DNA of 64,000 bases from Lentzea alba (GTDB taxonomy: Bacteria > Actinomycetota > Actinomycetes > Mycobacteriales > Pseudonocardiaceae). A program made the position numbers and the translations under genes. How positions within the stretch are numbered: the first letter of the stretch is position 1; the number at the start of each line of letters is the position of its first letter. Under the pieces are notes generated by a model that saw only the letters and a list, made by a program, of their open reading frames with translations, did not search any database and was not told where the DNA came from. The stretch is taken from NCBI RefSeq assembly GCF_011067745.1, contig NZ_JAAMPJ010000009.1:370063-434062 (forward strand), written 5' to 3'. Below, piece after piece: positions 8,778-17,238 of this stretch.

Positions 8778-9617
8778 ACCTCGTTCGTCCACAACGGATT
8801 CGAGCACGTCCGCGGCCAGTTCCACCGCACGTTGCGCCCACCCGTGGCGCAACGTGCGGAACCGTTCCGCGGCCCGCGTTCCCGGCCAGCCCTCCGGCAG
8901 CAGCACGGACGGCAGCACCGGGTCACGGCGGATCAGCAGCAACCACTCCGCGTCCAGCAGGATCCGCCTGGACAGTTCGTCGAGGTGCTCGAATCCCCCG
9001 TCCTCCCAGCGCAGCAGGAAGCTCTCGTATCCCGCGGCGATCGCCGGCAGGTCCCAGGCCTCCGCGGCGATCCGCACGGGGTCGGTCCACCTGAACGCCT
9101 CCGCCCGGAACACCTCGGCGTGCTCGAGAAGGTCGAGCTCCGCCAGCGTCGCCGAGACGTCCGCGTCCGACGTCGAAACCCACAGGCCGCTGCGCAACGG
9201 CCCGAACCCGAACCAGCCCAAGCGGGTGCGCAGCGCGTGCCGGTCCGCGCGCCTGCTCTCCGGCACCGAGAACGTCAGCAGCGTCCACCGGCCGTCCCAG
9301 TGCCGGTCGACGATCTCGCCGTCGAGCTTGCGCTGACCGTCGCGCAACACCGCGATCCCGTGCTCGGTGAGCCCCAGGAACGCCTGCCGCCCTTGACGGA
9401 CCGTGCGGAGCAGGCCGCGACGCCCCATCCGGGTCAGGGCCGTCCTGATGGCCGCCTCACCGAGACCGAGCCGCCCGAGCGCGGCGACGACGCCGCCCGT
9501 CGACACAGCCACCCGCCGGTCGAGCACGTGGTCACCGAACAGGGCGAGGGCCGCGGCTTCCGGGCGCACGGGCGACCCGGCCACGCCACCGTCCGGAGGA
9601 GTCACAGCTGCTGACAT
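8763..9617 (-). CDS. PaaX-family transcriptional regulator
   Basis: 284 residues. An N-terminal winged helix (VVAALGRLGLGEAAIRTALTRM) is followed by the PaaX central domain (LTFSVPESRRADRHALRTRL) and a C-terminal segment (LPEGWPGTRAAERF) typical of phenylacetyl-CoA-type repressors. ATG 9617 gives the normal family length. It is divergent from the PHB depolymerase gene. No phenylacetate genes are in the window, so its regulon may be the depolymerase or the upstream amine locus. Confidence 0.85.
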   Translation of the reverse strand: MSAAVTPPDGGVAGSPVRPEAAALALFGDHVLDRRVAVSTGGVVAALGRLGLGEAAIRTALTRMGRRGLLRTVRQGRQAFLGLTEHGIAVLRDGQRKLDGEIVDRHWDGRWTLLTFSVPESRRADRHALRTRLGWFGFGPLRSGLWVSTSDADVSATLAELDLLEHAEVFRAEAFRWTDPVRIAAEAWDLPAIAAGYESFLLRWEDGGFEHLDELSRRILLDAEWLLLIRRDPVLPSVLLPEGWPGTRAAERFRTLRHGWAQRAVELAADVLESVVDERGSRPD

Positions 9618-9645
9618 CGGCCCATTATTCGTCGAACGCCGCCCC

Positions 9646-9655
9646 GCGTCATTCG
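9646..9655 (+). promoter_or_regulatory. Third copy of the GCGTCATTCG word, in the PaaX/depolymerase intergenic region
   Basis: This exact 10-mer also occurs twice in the IclR divergent promoter (2792, 2818). Here it lies 29 nt upstream of the PaaX start, close to a GACGGCCGTC palindrome at 9666-9675. It may be a shared regulator site. Confidence 0.35.
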
Positions 9656-9724
9656 GCAAAATATTGACGGCCGTCACCGATCTGAATACTTTTGGTGCCC
9701 CGGAACCCTGACCGGAGGTCCACG

Positions 9725-10639
9725 ATGACCACACGCAAAACACTCATGACGCTCGTCAGCACCCTGCTCACCATCGCCGGCGTCCTGCTCGCACCGCAGG
9801 CATCCGCGGCGTCCCTCGTGGAGGTGACCGGCTTCGGTGACAACCCCGGCCGGATGCGCATGCACGTCTACGTGCCGGACACCCGCCCGGCCAAGCCCGC
9901 GATCGTGGTCGCCATGCACGGCTGCGGCGGCTCAGGTCCCGGCTTCTACTCGGGCAGCGAGTTCGCCTCGCTCGCCAACAGGTACGGGTTCATCGTCATC
10001 TACCCGAGCGCACAACAGCAGGCCGGGTTCGGCAAGTGCTTCGACACCTGGTCCGACGCCGCGAAACGTCGTGGCGGCGGCAGCGACCCGGTGTCGATCA
10101 TCTCGATGGTGACCTACTCCCAGCAGCGCTACGGAGGCGACCCGACTCGCGTCTTCGCCACTGGATCGTCGTCCGGCGGCATGATGACCCAGCACATGCT
10201 CGCCCTCTACCCGGACGTGTTCAAGGCGGGCGCGGCGTTCATGGGCGTGCCCTTCAACTGCTTCGCCAACGCCGCCGACTTCCCGCCGCCCGGCAGCAAG
10301 TGCACCAACGGAACCATGAACCGCACCCCGCAGCAGTGGGGTGACGCGGTCCGGCAGGCCTACCCCGGCTACACCGGTCCCCGGCCGCGAGTCCAGCTGT
10401 GGCACGGCACCGCCGACACCCTCGTGCCGTACTCCCTGCTGCAGGAATCGATCGAGCAGTGGACCAACGTGTTCGGCCTGAGCCAGACACCGACGTCCAG
10501 CGACACCCCGCGCGCCAACTGGAACCGCCGCCGCTACGCCGACAAGGTCGAGGCCTACAGCATCCAGGGCGCCGGCCACAGCCTGCCGTCGACCGGCATG
10601 GCCGCCGTCGCACTGGAGTTCTTCGGCCTCACCCACTAG
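9725..10639 (+). CDS. Secreted PHB depolymerase-family esterase
   Basis: 304 residues. A signal peptide of about 28 residues ends in ASA-A. The alpha/beta hydrolase carries the oxyanion segment MHGCGGSG, the lipase box GSSSGG (nucleophile Ser), the acid in GTADTLVPY and the His in GAGHSLP, as in extracellular short-chain PHA depolymerases and feruloyl-esterase-like proteins. GGAGG lies 7 nt before ATG 9725. Hydroxybutyrate dehydrogenase and transporter genes next door favour a poly-3-hydroxybutyrate substrate over a plant ester. Confidence 0.85.
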   Translation: MTTRKTLMTLVSTLLTIAGVLLAPQASAASLVEVTGFGDNPGRMRMHVYVPDTRPAKPAIVVAMHGCGGSGPGFYSGSEFASLANRYGFIVIYPSAQQQAGFGKCFDTWSDAAKRRGGGSDPVSIISMVTYSQQRYGGDPTRVFATGSSSGGMMTQHMLALYPDVFKAGAAFMGVPFNCFANAADFPPPGSKCTNGTMNRTPQQWGDAVRQAYPGYTGPRPRVQLWHGTADTLVPYSLLQESIEQWTNVFGLSQTPTSSDTPRANWNRRRYADKVEAYSIQGAGHSLPSTGMAAVALEFFGLTH

Positions 10640-12186
10640 CGCTGCAAACGCAGTAGCCGCAAGGCGAGCTGCACCTCCAGCACACGGTCCGGCGACTGCC
10701 AGTCGCCGAGCAACGACGACACCCGGTCGAGCCGTTGCGTGACCGTGTTGACGTGGAGGTGCAGCTCCGCCTTGGCACGACTCAGGTTCGCGCCGCAGCG
10801 GAAGTAGATCTCCAGCGTGTGCACCAGTTCCGTGCCGCGCTCGGCGTCGTAGTCCAGCACCGGTCCCAGCACCGACCGCACGTACCCGGACACGTCCGCG
10901 CGATCCCCCAGCAGCACCCCGACGAACCCGAGGTCCGACATCGTCGCGGCGTCCTTCTCCCGCCCCAGTTGCAGCAACGCCCGCAGGCACCGCCGCGCTT
11001 CCTCGTAGGCCGCCGCGATGGCCACCGGCCCCACGACCGGCCCGCACGCACCCACCGTCGCGTCCAACGCCTTCGCCACCTCACGCGCGACGCTCGTGGA
11101 CGACGAAGGCAGCGCCAGCACGACATCACGGTCGCGCGATCCGGCAAGTCCTCCGTAGACGGACGCGTAATGCGTTGCGGCGGAAAGGTTCCCGTCCGCC
11201 ACCAGCACCACGTGCGGTTCCGACAGCTCGACGCCGACCCGCCGCGCCCGAGCCGCCAGCCCCACCGGGTCACGTCCGTCCAGGATGTCGGTGATCAGCT
11301 CGCCGCGGACCTTGTTCTCCGCCTCCGCCACGGTTCTTCGCAGCAGCAACAACAACGCGGTCACTGCCGCCGACCGTTCGAACACCCGCCGGTCCGCGTC
11401 CGAGAGGTCCGGTCGTCCGGCCAGCGCGAGGCCACCCAGCAACTCCGAGCCGGCGAGCACCGCGCACACCCACACGTCGTCGATCAGCACGGCCCGCCCG
11501 TTGGCCCGCACGACCAGCGACGGCACGGTTTCCAGCACCTCGACCGGTCCGCCGAGCAACTCCCCCACGGCCGCCGCCACCTCGGCCGACGAACCGCCGC
11601 GCAGCACCAGGTCGGTGAGCCGGTCGTGCGCCTCCTCGGCCCGTTTCATGGCCTCGTTGTGCGACTGGATCGTCGCGAACAACGACGCCGTGTCGATCGC
11701 GATGGCCGCGTGGTCGGCCAGCGACTGCAGCAGCGCGACCTGCTCCGGCGGGAACTCCCGCGAGGTCCGGTCGGCCGCGTACAGCACGCCGATGACCGTC
11801 GAGTCGAGCTTCAGCGGCACACCCAGGATCGCGACCAGGCCCTCGTCGTGCACCGCGGAGTCGATCGGCCGAGTGTGGTTGAACCGGGCGTCGGCGAAGT
11901 AGTCGGACGTCGCGTACGGCCGCGCGGTCTGCGCCACCAGCCCGCCCAGCCCCTCGCCGAGGCCGAGCCGGACCTTCTGGAACAACGGCGAGAACGACCC
12001 GTCCGTCACCCGCATGTAGGTGCCGTCCGGGTCGTCGTTCATCGACAGGTACGAAACGTCCGTCCCGAGCAACGTCCGGGCCCTGCGCACGATCGAGCGG
12101 AGCACCGCGTCCGGGTCGCGCATGCCCGCGAGCTCGGACGCGGTCTCGAACAACGCCGCCAGTTCGGCCTCACGCCGTCGTGTCAC
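10636..12186 (-). CDS. GAF-domain PucR/CdaR-type transcriptional regulator
   Basis: 516 residues. The N-terminal GAF domain spans roughly residues 20-170 (LLGTDVSYLSMNDDPDG to HAAIAIDTASL). The C-terminal PucR-type helix-turn-helix is at about 460-516 (LVHTLEIYFRCGANLSRAKA, LHVNTVTQRLDRV). GTG 12186 overlaps the stop of the MFS gene by 4 bp, so it is the last gene of the dehydrogenase-MFS-regulator operon. It probably senses a pathway metabolite and controls this locus. The family is firm, the role inferred. Confidence 0.87.
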   Translation of the reverse strand: MTRRREAELAALFETASELAGMRDPDAVLRSIVRRARTLLGTDVSYLSMNDDPDGTYMRVTDGSFSPLFQKVRLGLGEGLGGLVAQTARPYATSDYFADARFNHTRPIDSAVHDEGLVAILGVPLKLDSTVIGVLYAADRTSREFPPEQVALLQSLADHAAIAIDTASLFATIQSHNEAMKRAEEAHDRLTDLVLRGGSSAEVAAAVGELLGGPVEVLETVPSLVVRANGRAVLIDDVWVCAVLAGSELLGGLALAGRPDLSDADRRVFERSAAVTALLLLLRRTVAEAENKVRGELITDILDGRDPVGLAARARRVGVELSEPHVVLVADGNLSAATHYASVYGGLAGSRDRDVVLALPSSSTSVAREVAKALDATVGACGPVVGPVAIAAAYEEARRCLRALLQLGREKDAATMSDLGFVGVLLGDRADVSGYVRSVLGPVLDYDAERGTELVHTLEIYFRCGANLSRAKAELHLHVNTVTQRLDRVSSLLGDWQSPDRVLEVQLALRLLRLQR

Positions 12187-13493
12187 ACCCCAACCCTGTC
12201 ACGTTCCTCCAGATCCGCACCACGGGTCTCCCGCGCCATCAGCACCGCGACCACGGTGATCACGCACGTGATCACGACGTACACCGCGATGGGGAACGAC
12301 GATCCGTAGGCCTTCAGCAACGCCGTCGCGATCAACGGTGCCAGCGCACCTGCCGCGATCGACGCCAACTGGTAGCCGACCGACGCGCCCGAGTACCGCA
12401 CCCGCGTCCCGAACAGCTCCGAGAAGAACGCCGCCTGCGGCCCGTACATCGCGCCGTGCAGCACGAGTCCGACGGTGGTGGCCAACGTGATCAGCACCGG
12501 GTCCTTCGTGTCGAGCAACGCGAAGAACGCGAAGATCCACGCGCCCATGCCGACCGCACCGACCAGGTAGACCGACCGCCGCCCGAACCTGTCCGACAGG
12601 TGACCCCACACCGGAATCGTCACCAGGTGCACGGCCGAGGCGATCAGCACCGCGTTGAGTCCCACCGACTTCGACAGCCCCAGCCCGGTCACCACGTAGA
12701 CCAGGATGAACGCCGTGATCACGTAGTACGACACGTTCTCGGCGAACCGCGCACCCATCGCGATCAGGACCTCGCGCCAGTTGTGCTTCAGCAGCTCCAG
12801 CACCGGCGCCTTCTCGCGCACGTCCGACTTCTGCTGAGCCTTCTCCTGGGCCACCTTCTCCTGGGCCGCCAGGAAGATCGGCGACTCGGACACCGACAGC
12901 CGGATCCACAGGCCGATCACCACGAGCACACCGGAGAGCAGGAACGGGATCCGCCAGCCCCACGCCAGGAAGTCCGCGTCCGACTGCACCGACGCCAGCA
13001 CCGCGAGCACCGCCGTGGCCAGCAGGTTCCCGCACGGCACACCGGCTTGCGGCCACGACGCCCAGAACCCTCGCCGCGCCGGATCACCGTGCTCCGACAC
13101 GATGAGCACGGCCCCGCCCCACTCGCCGCCCAGAGCGAAGCCCTGCACGAGGCGCAGCAACGTCAGCAGCAACGGCGCGAGGACACCCACCGACGCGTAC
13201 GTCGGCAGCACACCCATCAACATCGTCGCGCCGCCCATCAGCAGCAGCGACAGCACGAGCAACTTCTTGCGCCCCAAGCGATCCCCGAAGTGGCCGAAGA
13301 CCACACCGCCCAGCGGCCGCGCCAGGAAGCCGATCGCGTACGTGGTGAACGCGAGCAGCGTGCCGGTCAGCGGATCAGCGGTCGGGAAGAACAGCTTGTT
13401 GAACACCAGCGCCGCGGCAGACCCGTAGAGGAAGAAGTCGTACCACTCGACAGTTGTCCCGATGAGTGAAGCGCCCACTACCTTTTTGATCAT
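12183..13493 (-). CDS. MFS metabolite:H+ symporter (MHS family)
   Basis: 436 residues with 12 predicted membrane helices. The hallmark MHS N-terminus GTTVEWYDFFLYG and the MFS loop GHFGDRLGRKK are present, plus QGFALGGEWGGA. ATG 13493 has GGAGGAG at 6-nt spacing; the in-frame TTG 13499 would touch that site. It lies between the dehydrogenase and regulator genes and is likely the importer of 3-hydroxybutyrate or a related organic acid. Confidence 0.87.
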   Translation of the reverse strand: MIKKVVGASLIGTTVEWYDFFLYGSAAALVFNKLFFPTADPLTGTLLAFTTYAIGFLARPLGGVVFGHFGDRLGRKKLLVLSLLLMGGATMLMGVLPTYASVGVLAPLLLTLLRLVQGFALGGEWGGAVLIVSEHGDPARRGFWASWPQAGVPCGNLLATAVLAVLASVQSDADFLAWGWRIPFLLSGVLVVIGLWIRLSVSESPIFLAAQEKVAQEKAQQKSDVREKAPVLELLKHNWREVLIAMGARFAENVSYYVITAFILVYVVTGLGLSKSVGLNAVLIASAVHLVTIPVWGHLSDRFGRRSVYLVGAVGMGAWIFAFFALLDTKDPVLITLATTVGLVLHGAMYGPQAAFFSELFGTRVRYSGASVGYQLASIAAGALAPLIATALLKAYGSSFPIAVYVVITCVITVVAVLMARETRGADLEERDRVGV

Positions 13494-13515
13494 CGACAAC
13501 TCCTCCGAGAAATGC

Positions 13516-14247
13516 TCACTGAGCAGTCCAGCCGCCGTCGACGGCCAACGACGTGCCGGTCACAAAACTGTTCTCGCACAACCACAACACGGCGTCCGCC
13601 ACCTCAGAGGGTTCGATCAGCCGTTTGACCGCGCTGCGCTGCAAGAAGATCTGCGAGGAGACATCGTCCTCGGAAATGCCGTGCACGCGTGCCTGGTCCG
13701 CGATCTGCTTCTCCACCAACGGAGTTCGCACGTACCCAGGAGCCACGCAGTTCGACGTCACGCCGTGCGGCGCGCCCTCGAGAGCCGCGACCTTGGAAAA
13801 GCCTTCCAGGCCGTGCTTCGCGGCGACGTAGGCGGACTTGAACGCGGACGCGCGCAACCCGTGCACGCTGGAGATGTGGACCAACCGGCCCCACCCGCGC
13901 GAGTACATGTGCGGCAACACGTGCCGGGACAGCCTGAACGCCGCTCCCAGCATGAGCTCGACCATCGCCGAGAAGCGCTCGGCGGGGAACTCGTGGATCG
14001 GTGCGACGTGCTGGACACCTGCGTTGTTGACCAGCACGTCGACCTCGGCGGGCAACGCGGAGACCGAGGAGGTCAGATCGAGCACGTGCCCGATCCCACC
14101 GACCTCGGAGGCGATGTCCCGCACGCCGGGGTCGAGGTCGACCAGATGGACCTTGGCGCCGGCGGAGGCCAGCGCGCGGGCGCAGGCCAGGCCGATGCCG
14201 CTCGCGGCTCCGGTGACCAGCGCGGTGTGACCCGTGACACTCGACAT
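13516..14247 (-). CDS. 3-hydroxybutyrate dehydrogenase (SDR family)
   Basis: 243 residues. Classical SDR: cofactor motif TGAASGIG, NNAG, and the catalytic Ser-Tyr-Lys (HISSVHG; SAYVAAKHG). The segment HGLRASAFKSAYVAAKHGLE, CVAPGYVRTPLVEKQIADQA and the C-terminal DGGWTAQ closely resemble bacterial D-3-hydroxybutyrate dehydrogenases. It should oxidise 3-hydroxybutyrate, released by the nearby depolymerase, to acetoacetate. First gene of a minus-strand operon with the symporter and regulator. Confidence 0.88.
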   Translation of the reverse strand: MSSVTGHTALVTGAASGIGLACARALASAGAKVHLVDLDPGVRDIASEVGGIGHVLDLTSSVSALPAEVDVLVNNAGVQHVAPIHEFPAERFSAMVELMLGAAFRLSRHVLPHMYSRGWGRLVHISSVHGLRASAFKSAYVAAKHGLEGFSKVAALEGAPHGVTSNCVAPGYVRTPLVEKQIADQARVHGISEDDVSSQIFLQRSAVKRLIEPSEVADAVLWLCENSFVTGTSLAVDGGWTAQ

Positions 14248-14283
14248 GACCGGAAACGGTAGGCGTCACGCGGCGTGATCAAC

Positions 14284-14333
14284 ATGTGGCGGATCCACAT
14301 AACGCCTGGTCACAAGATGGTGTTAGCCACCAT
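14284..14333. promoter_or_regulatory. Two dyads upstream of the hydroxybutyrate dehydrogenase operon
   Basis: ATGTGG-N5-CCACAT (14284-14300) and ATGGTG-N5-CACCAT (14317-14333) are perfect 6-bp dyads, each with a 5-nt centre, their centres 33 bp apart. They lie 37-86 nt upstream of the dehydrogenase start and before the small plus-strand gene at 14431. They look like paired operators on one helical face, perhaps for the GAF/PucR regulator. Confidence 0.45.
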
Positions 14334-14430
14334 TTAGCGTTGTGGAGGCATATCGCGCCAGAAGAACGGGTACAGGGGCGTAAGCTCCCGTCACCTGAAC
14401 GGGGGAAGATCCAGACAGAGGGGGACGACG

Positions 14431-14538
14431 ATGTCCACGACGCCCATTTACGACGACCTCCTGCGCGAGCTCGACGAGATCGCACAGGAGGCCGGGTTGA
14501 CCAGCTCGGAGCCCACTTCCGAGCCCGTCAAGCAATAG
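14431..14538 (+). CDS. Small acidic peptide of unknown function
   Basis: 35 residues starting MSTTPIYDDLLRELDEIA, mostly one acidic amphipathic helix followed by a Ser/Glu/Pro tail. GAGGGGG sits 6 nt before the ATG, which makes translation credible. It ends 4 nt before the convergent LCP gene. No cysteines, so not an obvious lanthipeptide. I do not recognise the family. Confidence 0.5.
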   Translation: MSTTPIYDDLLRELDEIAQEAGLTSSEPTSEPVKQ

Positions 14539-14542
14539 GGAA

Positions 14543-15559
14543 CTACTTCGGAGGGGCGATCAGCTCCGCGGGCACCGGCTCGTCCTTGCTGATCAGGTCG
14601 AAGAGCTGCGACGCCTTTTCCTTGTTCCACTGCACGACCGACTGGCCGCCGATCGTCGGAGTCCCTCCGACCGGCACGGTGCCGGAAGTCGCGTCGCTCA
14701 TGTTCAGCGCGACGCTCGCCAGGTGCCACACGTGGTCGTCGGTGTTCACCGAGACCGACCCGGACGCCGCGTTCATCAGCGGGATGACGCGGAACGGGTT
14801 CGCGAGCGTGGCCGGGCTCTTGACCTTCTCGAACAACGCCGACAGGAACTTGCGCTGGTTCTGCACGCGCTGCAGGTCAGCGGTCGCGAACGCGCGGGTC
14901 CGCACGAACCCGAGCGCCTTCGGGCCGTCGAGCTCCTGGCAGCCCGCGGGCAGGTCGATGCCGGCCAGCGGGTCCTTGATCGGCTCGTCGATGCAGATGT
15001 CGACCCCACCGACCGCGTCGACCATGTCGGAGAACCCGCCGAAGCCGATCTCCATGTAGTGGTCGATCCGCACGCCGGTCGCGCCCTCGACGGTCTTCGC
15101 GAGCAACTGCGGCCCTCCGAACGCGTAAGCCGCGTTCACCTTGCCGCGGCCGTTGCCCTCGATCGCGACGTACGAGTCACGCGGGATCGACAGCAGCACC
15201 GGCTTGGCCGCACTGTTGTCCGGCAGGTGCAGCATCATGATGGTGTCGGTGCGCCGACCGGCCGCGTCGCCGGTGGCGAGCGCGTCCTTCTGCTCCTGCG
15301 TCAGGCCCTCTCGCGCGTCCGAACCGACGAGCAGCCACGTGGTGCCCGGCGTGTCCGCGGGCCGGCCCTCGTAGTCCGGCAGCGCGTCGATCCGCTTCAG
15401 CGTCGAGTCGACGTAGAAGAAGAAACCGACGGCACCCAGCACGATGACGAGCAGCAGCACCAAGATGACGCGCCCAGGACGCCTCTTCTTCTTCATCGGC
15501 CGCTGCGGCGGCATGGGACGCCGCGGCTGCTGGTAGCCGTGGTGATACCCAGCGCTCAT
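14543..15559 (-). CDS. LytR-CpsA-Psr (LCP) family cell-wall glycopolymer ligase
   Basis: 338 residues. A basic Pro-rich cytoplasmic tail, one membrane helix (about residues 30-52), then the extracellular LCP domain: LVGSDAREG, RRTDTIMMLHL, SIPRDSYVAIEG, KVNAAYAFGG and FVRTRAFATADLQRVQNQ, including the Arg/Asp residues that bind the polyprenyl-pyrophosphate donor. Such enzymes attach teichoic acid or arabinogalactan-type polymers to peptidoglycan. Confidence 0.92.
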   Translation of the reverse strand: MSAGYHHGYQQPRRPMPPQRPMKKKRRPGRVILVLLLVIVLGAVGFFFYVDSTLKRIDALPDYEGRPADTPGTTWLLVGSDAREGLTQEQKDALATGDAAGRRTDTIMMLHLPDNSAAKPVLLSIPRDSYVAIEGNGRGKVNAAYAFGGPQLLAKTVEGATGVRIDHYMEIGFGGFSDMVDAVGGVDICIDEPIKDPLAGIDLPAGCQELDGPKALGFVRTRAFATADLQRVQNQRKFLSALFEKVKSPATLANPFRVIPLMNAASGSVSVNTDDHVWHLASVALNMSDATSGTVPVGGTPTIGGQSVVQWNKEKASQLFDLISKDEPVPAELIAPPK

Positions 15560-15634
15560 GTGTCGCCAACCCCGATCGCTTTAGATTCGCTTTGCAACTA
15601 GGGACGCAATGCGCCCGTTCAGGTTGCGACGAAC

Positions 15635-16021
15635 CTACCGGGGCGGCAGCACCAGTGCTTCGAAAAGGCGCGTGACCTCGGCCGACGGGTTTTCGGTGAA
15701 TCCGGTATGCGCAGGTGAGGTCTGCACGATCGTGCTGCGCGGTGCGGTCAGCCAGCGGAACCGTTGTCCAACCGTTGTCCGGCTCACCGGACCGGCGTCG
15801 GGAGTGCCGTCGCACGAGTTGGCGAGGTGCTTCAGCGACGTTTCCAGCGTCTCGACGTCGAGCTGCGGGTCCAGCGCCCGCAGCCGCTCACCGTCCACAT
15901 AGGTCTTGGCGCACAGGAAATCCAGTTCACGGCAGTAGACGATGACGCCCACGTTCATGAACTCGCCCCGCTCCTGCCGCGGCACCGCCCGCAGCAGCGC
16001 GTACTCAAACACGTGCGGCAC
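15635..16021 (-). CDS. DUF3037 protein
   Basis: 128 residues. The start MPHVFEYALLRAVPRQERGEF followed by NVGVIVYC is the DUF3037 signature. Its start overlaps the end of the HipA-like kinase gene by 17 bp, so the two are co-translated. DUF3037 is frequently encoded next to HipA-like kinases; biochemical function unknown. Confidence 0.85.
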   Translation of the reverse strand: MPHVFEYALLRAVPRQERGEFMNVGVIVYCRELDFLCAKTYVDGERLRALDPQLDVETLETSLKHLANSCDGTPDAGPVSRTTVGQRFRWLTAPRSTIVQTSPAHTGFTENPSAEVTRLFEALVLPPR

Positions 16022-16772
16022 GCGCGGCCTCCAGCGAGTCGACCCAGCCGCGGTTGGCGAGGCGGTAGGTGAAGAAGTCCTTGTAGCGCTGCCGCAGTTC
16101 GGCCGGATCGCCTTCCAGCCACTCGTCCGGCACCAACGCCAGGACCTCGTCGAGCAGCTCCGGCGTGATCCGCTCCGCCATCTCAGCGTCTACTTCGGAC
16201 ACCGAGGCCGCGTTGGGCAGCATCGCGTGGTCGGACGAGTCGTACCGGTAGTCCTTGGTGGCGGGCCGCTCCTCGCTCCACGAGTAGTGGAAGTACAGCG
16301 CGGCGCCGTGGTCGATCAGCCACGGTTCCCGGTGCCACAGCAGCATGTTCGGGTTGCGCCAGCTGCGGTCCACGTTGAGCACCAAGGCATCGAACCACAG
16401 CAGCTTCGTCGCGAGCTCGACGCCGGGGTCGCGCACGATCGGGTTGAAGTCGAACGAGCCGGGCAGGTAGTCGAGGCCGAGGTTGAGGCCGCCGCTGGCC
16501 CGCAGCAGCTCCTGGACCTCCTGGTCGGGTTCCGCGCGCGCCAGTTCCGGGTCGAGGTGGACCAGGACGATCTCGGGTATCCGGAAGCCCAGCCGCCGGG
16601 CGAGCTCGCCGACGACGATCTCGGCGACCAGCACCTTCACGCCCTGTCCGGCGCCGCGGAACTTCACCACGTACATACCCAGGTCGTCGGCCTCGACCAG
16701 CCCCGGCATCGACCCGCCCTCGCGGAACGGCGTCACATACCGGGTGGCCGTGACCTCCCTCAACGAATTCAC
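16005..16772 (-). CDS. HipA-like protein kinase
   Basis: 255 residues. Features of the HipA/PI3-4-kinase-like fold: MYVVKFRGAGQG (ATP-binding Lys), KLLWFDALVLNVDRSWRNPN (catalytic Asp-Arg-Asn loop) and WLIDHG (metal-binding DxG). GTG 16772 follows the AHSA1 stop at 16783 with a weak ribosome site. No HipB-type DNA-binding antitoxin is adjacent. The partner is instead the DUF3037 gene downstream. Role (stress or regulatory kinase) is inferred. Confidence 0.8.
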   Translation of the reverse strand: MNSLREVTATRYVTPFREGGSMPGLVEADDLGMYVVKFRGAGQGVKVLVAEIVVGELARRLGFRIPEIVLVHLDPELARAEPDQEVQELLRASGGLNLGLDYLPGSFDFNPIVRDPGVELATKLLWFDALVLNVDRSWRNPNMLLWHREPWLIDHGAALYFHYSWSEERPATKDYRYDSSDHAMLPNAASVSEVDAEMAERITPELLDEVLALVPDEWLEGDPAELRQRYKDFFTYRLANRGWVDSLEAARAARV

Positions 16773-16782
16773 TGGCGCATGA

Positions 16783-17238
16783 TCACACGAACGCTTGCTG
16801 GAAGCCGAGCAGAATTCCGCCCCAGCCGCCCTCTCCACCGACGCCCTCGCGGACCCGTTCCGGCTTCGTGAAGTGCCGCTCGAAACCACGATGCACCAGC
16901 TCAACTCGGGTGCCGTCGCCCTCGGACGTGAAGGTGATCTCCACCTCGGACGCCCGCGCCGGGTCTGGGTCGTAATCCCAGTCACCGTTGAGGTGCCAGG
17001 CGAGCAGCAACCGCGCCGGCGGCTCCCAGGCCTTGACCTCACCCCACTCGCACTCGGCGCCGTCGGTGCCGATCTCGTACCAGCGACCGCCCTCGCGCGG
17101 TTCGACGACGACGTCCTTCAGGTCCGCCTCGCCGATGTGGTGCGCCGCCGGCCACCACGTCACGAACTTCTCCGTGAACACCTTGAACGCGTGGTCCGCA
17201 CCGGCGTTCACCAGTACCGATCTCCGAACCCCAGTCAT
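16783..17238 (-). CDS. SRPBCC/AHSA1-family protein
   Basis: 151 residues of the START-like AHSA1 fold (VLVNAGADHAFKVFTEKFVTWW; GGRWYEIGTDG; RVELVHRGFERH). GGAGGAG lies just before ATG 17238, and the gene overlaps the ArsR stop by 4 bp. ArsR plus AHSA1 is a common pair in actinobacteria. The ligand is unknown. Confidence 0.85.
   Translation of the reverse strand: MTGVRRSVLVNAGADHAFKVFTEKFVTWWPAAHHIGEADLKDVVVEPREGGRWYEIGTDGAECEWGEVKAWEPPARLLLAWHLNGDWDYDPDPARASEVEITFTSEGDGTRVELVHRGFERHFTKPERVREGVGGEGGWGGILLGFQQAFV

Noticed and set aside
10735..13469. Plus-strand frames across the GAF regulator and MFS genes
   Set aside because: Antisense shadows; His/Arg/Gln-rich with no recognisable motif.
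14340..14430. Structured-looking leader before the 35-residue peptide, possible riboswitch
   Set aside because: I could not match it to any known riboswitch consensus; only the dyads further upstream are convincing.
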